NCBI GenBank assembly: GCA_022842595.1
Contig: JALHPF010000002.1
Span: 62,001 to 126,000 of the forward strand
Length of the DNA: 64,000 nucleotides
Direction of reading: 5' to 3'
Source of the DNA: Rubrivivax sp.
GTDB lineage: Bacteria > Pseudomonadota > Gammaproteobacteria > Burkholderiales > Burkholderiaceae_C
Shown here: positions 59,117-64,000 of the stretch, piece by piece
Layout: each line of letters begins with the position of its first letter
Position numbering within the stretch: the first letter of the stretch is position 1
The notes under the pieces: generated by a model
The model's input: the letters and a program-made list of their open reading frames with translations, nothing else
The model's database searches: none
Told to the model about the DNA's origin: nothing
Position numbers and translations under genes: made by a program

Positions 59117-60398
59117 ACCGATCCGACTGCTGCCCCTTGCCTTGGCTGCCCTGCTGGCTTCCTGCGGCGGTGGCGAGGCGCCCACCGCCACGGCCGAAGG
59201 ACGTGCCAGCCCGCTGGCGGCCACGCCCGGTGCTGCTGACGCCGGCGCAGCGAAAGCCACTGCGGCAAGCAGCGCGGTCACGGCGGCCGCCGACACCGTC
59301 ACGCCCGACAGCCCGGTGGCCTCGCGCGTGACGGTCACCACGGTGGCCACGGGCTTGAACCGCCCGTGGAGCGTGGCCTTCCTGCCCGATGGACGCATGC
59401 TGGTCACGGAAAAGGGCGGCCAGCTGCGCGTGGTGCAGGCCAACGGCACGCTGTCGGCGCCTGTCACGGGCCTGCCTGCGGTCGATACCGGCGGGCAGGG
59501 CGGCTTGTTCGATGTCGCGGTGGCTCCCGACTTCGCCACCTCGCGCCGCATCTACCTCTCCTTCGCCGAACGCGGCACCGGCGCCGATGCCGGTCGCAAC
59601 GGCCTGGCCGTGGGCTGGGGCACGCTGGACGCCACCGAGACCAGCCTGCAGGACTGGCGCGTCATCCACCGCCAGGTGCCCAAGGTGGCCAGCGGCAACC
59701 ACTTCGGTGGCCGCCTGGTGCTGGCCCCGGGCAACCTGATCTTCATCACCCACGGCGATCGCTTCTCCGCCAGCGAACGCGGCAAGGCGCAAGACCTGCG
59801 CTACGGCCATGGCAAGGTGATGCGCCTGAGCACCGACGGCACGGTGCCGCGCACCAACCCGTATGCCCAGTGGCGCGCGGCGCAGCAGGGCATCTGGAGC
59901 CATGGCCACCGCAACGTGCAAGGCGCGGCGCTGCATCCCGTCACCGGTGAACTCTGGACCAGCGAACATGGCCCGCAGGGCGGTGACGAGGTCAACCGCA
60001 CGCTGCCCGGCCTGAACTTCGGCTGGCCGCTGGTCAGCTACGGCTGCGAATATGGCTCGCCGGTGGGCAACTGCACGCCAGTGGGTGGCGCCAGCTCGGG
60101 CGCCGGCTTCACGCAGCCGCTGACCTACTGGGTGCCGATCTCGATCGCGCCCAGCGGCCTAGCCATTCACAGCGGCAATGTCTTCCCCGAGTGGCGCGGC
60201 GACTTCTTCATCGGTGCACTGGCCGGCCAGGCCCTGTGGCGGCTGCGCATGAACGGCAATGTCATCGTCTCGCGCGAGGCCGTGCAGACGGGCTTGAACG
60301 AACGCATCCGCGACGTGCGCGAAGGCCCGGATGGCGCGCTCTACATCGCCACCGACAGTGCTGCCGGCCGCGTGCTGCGCGTGGTGCCGCAACCCTGA
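59100..60398 (+). CDS. PQQ-dependent sugar dehydrogenase lipoprotein, first paralogue
   Basis: A 432-residue six-bladed beta-propeller (Asd/YliI/GdhB-like). A lipobox ALLASC gives lipidated Cys 22. A long Ala/Thr-rich spacer (about 25-75) precedes the catalytic domain, with RPWSVAFLPDGRMLVTEKGG, the PQQ-proximal SGNHFGGRLV, SHGHRNVQGAALHP and SEHGPQGGDEVNR. It oxidises aldose sugars in the periplasm, passing electrons to the respiratory chain. A CEYGSPVGNC loop could make a disulphide. AGGAGAAG before the ATG is a good ribosome binding site. Confidence 0.88.
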   Translation: MPHRPEPIRLLPLALAALLASCGGGEAPTATAEGRASPLAATPGAADAGAAKATAASSAVTAAADTVTPDSPVASRVTVTTVATGLNRPWSVAFLPDGRMLVTEKGGQLRVVQANGTLSAPVTGLPAVDTGGQGGLFDVAVAPDFATSRRIYLSFAERGTGADAGRNGLAVGWGTLDATETSLQDWRVIHRQVPKVASGNHFGGRLVLAPGNLIFITHGDRFSASERGKAQDLRYGHGKVMRLSTDGTVPRTNPYAQWRAAQQGIWSHGHRNVQGAALHPVTGELWTSEHGPQGGDEVNRTLPGLNFGWPLVSYGCEYGSPVGNCTPVGGASSGAGFTQPLTYWVPISIAPSGLAIHSGNVFPEWRGDFFIGALAGQALWRLRMNGNVIVSREAVQTGLNERIRDVREGPDGALYIATDSAAGRVLRVVPQP

Positions 60399-60438
60399 CC
60401 GGCATGCGGGCAGGGCCAGGGGTGTCAAGATTGCGGCG

Positions 60439-61596
60439 ATGACACCCCAAACCCTGCTCTCTCTCGCGGCCTCGCTCTCACTGGCCACGACGGCTTTCGT
60501 GGCACCGTTGGCCATTGCCACTTCCGCACAGGCGCAGACCCCCGCGCTCAAGCCGGTGCCCGTGCTGCGCGGCCTGGACAGCCCCTGGGCACTGGCGTTC
60601 CTGCCCGACGGCCGCATGCTCGTGACCGAACGGCCGGGCCGCTTGCGTGTAGCCCTGGCCAACGGCGAGCTTTCACCACCGCTGGCTGGCCTGCCGGCTG
60701 TTTCCGCGGGTGGCCAATGCGGCCTGCTCGACGTCGCCGTCGACCCGCAGTTCGCGCAGAACCAGCGCATCTTCTTCACCTTTGCCGAGCCAGCGGGCCC
60801 GGGCGAAAGCGGCAACAGCACGGCCGTGGGCAGTGCCCGGCTGGTCGGAGACGGCCTGGCCGCACGGCTTGAAAACGTGCGCACCATCTTCAGCCAGAAA
60901 CCCAAGATCAGCAGCCGCAACCATTGCGGCAGCCGCATCGTCTTCGACCGCAGCGGTGCCTTGCTGGTGGGCCTGGGCGACCGCTTCAGCGGCAAGGACG
61001 AGGCCCAGAACCCGGCCAACCACATCGGCAAGGTGGTGCGAATCAGCGCCGAAGGCCAGGCCCTGCCCGACAACCCGTTTGCCGGCAAGGCCGGCACCGC
61101 GCCCGAGATCTTCAGCCTGGGGCACCGCAACATCCAGGGTGCCGCGCTGCACCCGCAGACCGGCGAGCTCTGGGCGGTGGAGCATGGCCCGCAGGGCGGC
61201 GACGAAATCAACCGCGTGCAGGCCGGGCGCAACTACGGCTGGCCGCTGGTGACCTTTGGCCGCAACTACGGCATCGGCACGGCCATCGGCGAGCCCGGCC
61301 CGAAGGCCGGTTTCGAGCAGCCACTGCGCCACTGGGTGCCGACCTCGGTGGCCCCCAGCGGCCTGGTCTTCCTCACCAGCGACCGCTACCCCGGCTGGAA
61401 GGGCAGCGCCTTCACCGGCACGTTGCGCGGTCAGGCCTTGATTCGCCTGACGCTGGATGGCGCTTCCGTCACCGGCGAAGAGCGCTTGCTCGCCGACTTC
61501 GGCCAGCGCATCCGCGACGTGCGCCAGGGCCCCGACGGCTGGCTCTACATCGTCACCGACGGCGACGGCGGGCAGGTGTTGCGGCTGGAACGATAG
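60439..61596 (+). CDS. PQQ-dependent sugar dehydrogenase, second paralogue
   Basis: A 385-residue paralogue of the preceding gene, separated by 40 bases. It is exported by a conventional signal peptide (cleavage after AQAQ), not lipidated. Core motifs are the same: SPWALAFLPDGRMLVTERPGR, the catalytic SRNHCGSRIVF, SLGHRNIQGAALHP and VEHGPQGGDEINRV. The Cys after the active His (NHCGSR instead of NHFGGR) differs from paralogue one. The start at 60439 is the ATG that opens the signal peptide. The two probably arose by tandem duplication and may serve different sugars. Confidence 0.88.
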   Translation: MTPQTLLSLAASLSLATTAFVAPLAIATSAQAQTPALKPVPVLRGLDSPWALAFLPDGRMLVTERPGRLRVALANGELSPPLAGLPAVSAGGQCGLLDVAVDPQFAQNQRIFFTFAEPAGPGESGNSTAVGSARLVGDGLAARLENVRTIFSQKPKISSRNHCGSRIVFDRSGALLVGLGDRFSGKDEAQNPANHIGKVVRISAEGQALPDNPFAGKAGTAPEIFSLGHRNIQGAALHPQTGELWAVEHGPQGGDEINRVQAGRNYGWPLVTFGRNYGIGTAIGEPGPKAGFEQPLRHWVPTSVAPSGLVFLTSDRYPGWKGSAFTGTLRGQALIRLTLDGASVTGEERLLADFGQRIRDVRQGPDGWLYIVTDGDGGQVLRLER

Positions 61597-61602
61597 GCGC
61601 GT

Positions 61603-61624
61603 TGCCTGCCCGTCCGGGCGGGCA
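61603..61624. terminator. Terminator-like hairpin after the second PQQ dehydrogenase
   Basis: TGCCTGCCCG (61603-61612) pairs with CGGGCGGGCA (61615-61624), 10 base pairs including one G-U, beginning 6 bases after the stop. No T-run follows. It separates the PQQ genes from the CHAT gene. Confidence 0.5.
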
Positions 61625-61686
61625 TACCATGCGCCGGCGAGAACATCAGCCGGTCCCATGAGGCCTGGCGACACGAGGGGCACGAG

Positions 61687-64000
61687 ATGGGCGACAGCAT
61701 CAACATCCGCAACGTCACGGTCGAGTTGCTGCGTTCCGGGCCCTCGCACAACCAGTTGCTGTCACCGCTGACGCTCTATCTCGGCATCTGCGACGAGGCC
61801 GAGGCCGGGATCGTGACCCTGCCGTTCGAGCACGCCACGTTCCTGCGCCGCATCGGCGTGATGCGCTACGAGGCCCATCGCACCGCCGACAAGATGCCCG
61901 AGCTGCGCGCCATGGGCGTCGAGATGGCCAAGGTGCTGGGCGCCATCCCACGTCTGCCTGGCTCGCTGACGGGCGACAACGCTGGCCGCGACACCCTGGT
62001 CCACCTGAGCCTGGTGCTGTCGGCCAGCGAACTGGCGCTGCTGCCCTTCGAGCTGGCCAAGATGCCCATCGGCCCGACCGCGTGGACCGAGAGCTGGATG
62101 GTGCTGCAGTCGCGCGTGCCGGTGGTGGTGACGCGCCGTACGCGCAACGTGGCCAAGCGCGAGACCCCCTGGCTGCAGAACCCGCGCGTGCTGTTCATCA
62201 GCGCCGAGACCGCGCCCGACGCCCCCGACAGCGTGCCCTTTGCCGAACACCGCCTGGAACTGATCAACGCGGTGCGCCCGTTCCTCTTCCCGGAAGACCG
62301 CGAGGCCGAGGTCAGCCGCGGCGGCCAGCGCGAGCAGTTCGGCCAGTGGCTGACGATCCTGCGCAAGCCACGCTTCGACGAAGTCGTCGCCGAATGTGCG
62401 CGCCACCGCTACACCTGCATCCACGTGCTGGCGCATGGCGATGTCGACGACAGCCAGGGCGACAAGAGTTTCGGCCTGCGACTGCACCCGCGCGACGGGG
62501 TCATTTCCGGCGAGCGCCTGGCCAGCGCCTTCACGACCCTGCACGAAGGCCGGATCCACCGGCCCGATGTCGTCAGCCTGGCCACCTGCGACAGCGCCAA
62601 CAGCGCCGCCGGCGTGATGGCTCCGGGCGCCAGCATCGCGCATGTGCTGCACCAGGCTGGCGTGCCGCTGGTGCTGGCCTCGCAGTTTCCGCTGTCCAAG
62701 GCGGGCTCGGTGCTGGTGGCGCGAGACTTCTTCAGCGGCCTGCTGTGGGGCGAACACCCCTGGGTGCTGCTGCATCGGGTGCGCACCAACCTGCACGGCA
62801 GCATGGGTTCGGGCGAACACGACTGGGCCAGCCTGGTGGTCTACGAGGCCCTGAACCTCGACACCTTCAAGCTCGACCAGGCCTGCTACACCCAGTGCCA
62901 CCAGGCCATGCTGGCGGCCTGGATGGACGACGACGGCGTCGAAGACCGCCTGCCCGATGTCGACCTGGCCGGCGGCCCTGCGGTGCGCGACGTCGTCGGC
63001 CGCTGGAAGGCCGACCAGGTGATCCCGCGGCTGCCCGTGCAGAGCAAGTACTTCGGCATGCGGGCGCTGGCATTGCGGGCCGACGGCCAGCTGCAGAACG
63101 CCATCGACGCGCTGAATTCCGTCGACCGCCATTTCCGCCGCATCGATGCGCTGGCCGAATACGAGGCCCGTGTGGCCGCCAGCTGCCGTGAGCTGGAGGG
63201 CGCGATCCAGGACTACGAAACAGCCCTGCTGGGCTTCCTGGTCAAGGACGGACAGGGCATGAACGCGCCCTACCGGTCGCTGGTGGCGCTGCTGCGCCTG
63301 CGCACCGTACTCGGCCGTGCCAACGCCCCCGGCACCTGGGAGACGGCGCGCTTCTGGCTGCGTGCCACCCTGAGCGAGTCGCTCGACGTGGACGAACGCA
63401 TCTGGGCCTGGGCCTGCCTGACCGAGCTGTGGCTGCTGCGGACCCTGCACGACGACACCACGGAGCGCACGCTGGCCGACGAAGAAGCGCGCAAGGCGGC
63501 GGGCGAACTGACACGGCTGGACCGCGCCGGCGCTTCGCTGGCCCGGCACTGGCTGATGGTGCTGCTGAACACCTACATCCAGTTCTGGGGCGACAAGCGC
63601 TTCGAGGCGGCACTGGCCACCTTCGGCGAAGCGGTGCGGCCCTCGTTCCGGCTGGGCGCCATCAATCTGGTCGACACCGCGCGCGCCTTGCGCGACATCC
63701 TCGACCGCCAGGGCGCCCGCGAACGGGCCGTCAAGCCGCCAGCGCCCGCGCCCTTGCCGCCGGTGAAAAAGAAGACGGCGAAGGCCGCGGCTGTCGCCGA
63801 GCCGGCAGCGGCCGTGGGCTTGCTGGCCGCGCCGGCCGGGAAGCCGGGTCGAAGCACGGCGCCGAAGCAGCCGGCAGCCACCGGCGCGGCCTTCTTCCGC
63901 ATCGACATGCTGCCCGCGCGCCATGGCGACGCACTCTGGATCGAATACGGCCGCGGCCAGGCTGCACCGGCGCGGGTGCTGGTGGACTGCGGCCCGGCCG
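61687..64000 (+). CDS. CHAT protease - helical region - metallo-beta-lactamase fold protein, 3' truncated
   Basis: An open frame of 771 residues from ATG 61687, preceded by a GAGGGG ribosome binding site, running off the window. Residues about 1-370 are a CHAT (caspase-HetF-like) domain: LSASELALLPFELA, VLFISAETAPD, the catalytic His 250 in IHVLAHGDVDD and Cys 301 in VVSLATCDSANSA, then ASIAHVLHQAGVPLVLASQ. Residues about 430-680 are helical, TPR-like without clear repeat register. A Pro/Ala/Lys linker (about 683-735) leads to FFRIDMLPARHGDALWIEYG ... RVLVDCGP, the opening strands of a metallo-beta-lactamase fold; its HxHxDH lies beyond the edge. It probably cleaves proteins on a signal and may act with a hydrolase/nuclease effector in a defence or suicide response. 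Confidence 0.85.
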   Translation, partial: MGDSINIRNVTVELLRSGPSHNQLLSPLTLYLGICDEAEAGIVTLPFEHATFLRRIGVMRYEAHRTADKMPELRAMGVEMAKVLGAIPRLPGSLTGDNAGRDTLVHLSLVLSASELALLPFELAKMPIGPTAWTESWMVLQSRVPVVVTRRTRNVAKRETPWLQNPRVLFISAETAPDAPDSVPFAEHRLELINAVRPFLFPEDREAEVSRGGQREQFGQWLTILRKPRFDEVVAECARHRYTCIHVLAHGDVDDSQGDKSFGLRLHPRDGVISGERLASAFTTLHEGRIHRPDVVSLATCDSANSAAGVMAPGASIAHVLHQAGVPLVLASQFPLSKAGSVLVARDFFSGLLWGEHPWVLLHRVRTNLHGSMGSGEHDWASLVVYEALNLDTFKLDQACYTQCHQAMLAAWMDDDGVEDRLPDVDLAGGPAVRDVVGRWKADQVIPRLPVQSKYFGMRALALRADGQLQNAIDALNSVDRHFRRIDALAEYEARVAASCRELEGAIQDYETALLGFLVKDGQGMNAPYRSLVALLRLRTVLGRANAPGTWETARFWLRATLSESLDVDERIWAWACLTELWLLRTLHDDTTERTLADEEARKAAGELTRLDRAGASLARHWLMVLLNTYIQFWGDKRFEAALATFGEAVRPSFRLGAINLVDTARALRDILDRQGARERAVKPPAPAPLPPVKKKTAKAAAVAEPAAAVGLLAAPAGKPGRSTAPKQPAATGAAFFRIDMLPARHGDALWIEYGRGQAAPARVLVDCGPA

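Noticed and set aside
61762..63924. 720-codon open frame on the reverse strand
   Set aside because: It is antisense to the CHAT gene, has a composition typical of a GC-rich shadow frame, no family motif and no ribosome binding site. The forward frame has clear CHAT and MBL motifs.

Overview
This window is very GC-rich, with most codons ending in C or G. It is densely packed with short ATGA/GTGA/TTGA overlaps and long spurious antisense reading frames. The gene set (aerobic benzoyl-CoA 'box' genes, Bpt/Aat N-end-rule transferases, GluQ, a single LolC-type permease with LolD, an RpfE-type gene beside recJ, PQQ sugar dehydrogenases) points to a betaproteobacterium of the order Burkholderiales, probably near the Rubrivivax/Leptothrix/Ideonella group. 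This is inferred from gene content; the genus cannot be named. No rRNA, tRNA, CRISPR array, transposase or phage gene was recognised.

Left part (1-9556): a benzoate catabolic operon. The start of the repressor boxR is cut by the left edge. It diverges from DUF4863 gene - boxD - benzoate-CoA ligase - alpha/beta hydrolase - a complete branched-chain-type ABC importer (livKHMGF-like). A strong sigma70-like promoter (TTGACA-17-TAAAGT) overlaps the boxR start codon, and a dyad sits just after the expected start point. The epoxidase/ring-opening genes boxABC are not in the window. A 92-93 bp dispersed repeat occurs twice here; one copy is the coding 3' end of the ligase gene.

9541-15528: a two-component/c-di-GMP module. 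Leftward: a HTH-receiver protein and a receiver-Hpt protein. Rightward: a lone receiver, a HD-GYP phosphodiesterase, a family-3 solute-binding protein and a PAS-PAS histidine kinase. 20607-26837: a second module with a hybrid kinase (two receivers and Hpt), a fused receiver-HD-GYP, an outer-membrane beta-barrel protein and a tiny PstS-like periplasmic protein. Between them lie PanE-like, SOUL, PH/SHOCT-like, M20 amidohydrolase, NadR-like ATPase and MaiA genes.

26896-44205: acyl-CoA racemase with a NUDIX-metallo-beta-lactamase fusion, bpt-aat, two S9 peptidases, YaeQ, an exported coiled-coil protein, Dcp, a cytoplasmic hybrid kinase and a LytS/LytTR pair. 44240-56373: flavodoxin-like protein, pirin with divergent LysR, gluQ, a TerB-like protein, FKBP, a lipoprotein, a RhlE-type helicase with a structured 5' leader, an EamA transporter, a PHP phosphatase, a periplasmic metallo-beta-lactamase fold protein and lolDC. 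56424-61596: RpfE-type gene, recJ and two tandem PQQ dehydrogenases.

Right edge (61687-64000): an open reading frame running off the window encodes a CHAT (caspase-like) protease domain with the His-Cys dyad, a helical middle, a Pro/Ala/Lys linker and the beginning of a metallo-beta-lactamase fold. This is the best candidate for an undescribed conflict or cell-suicide type system.
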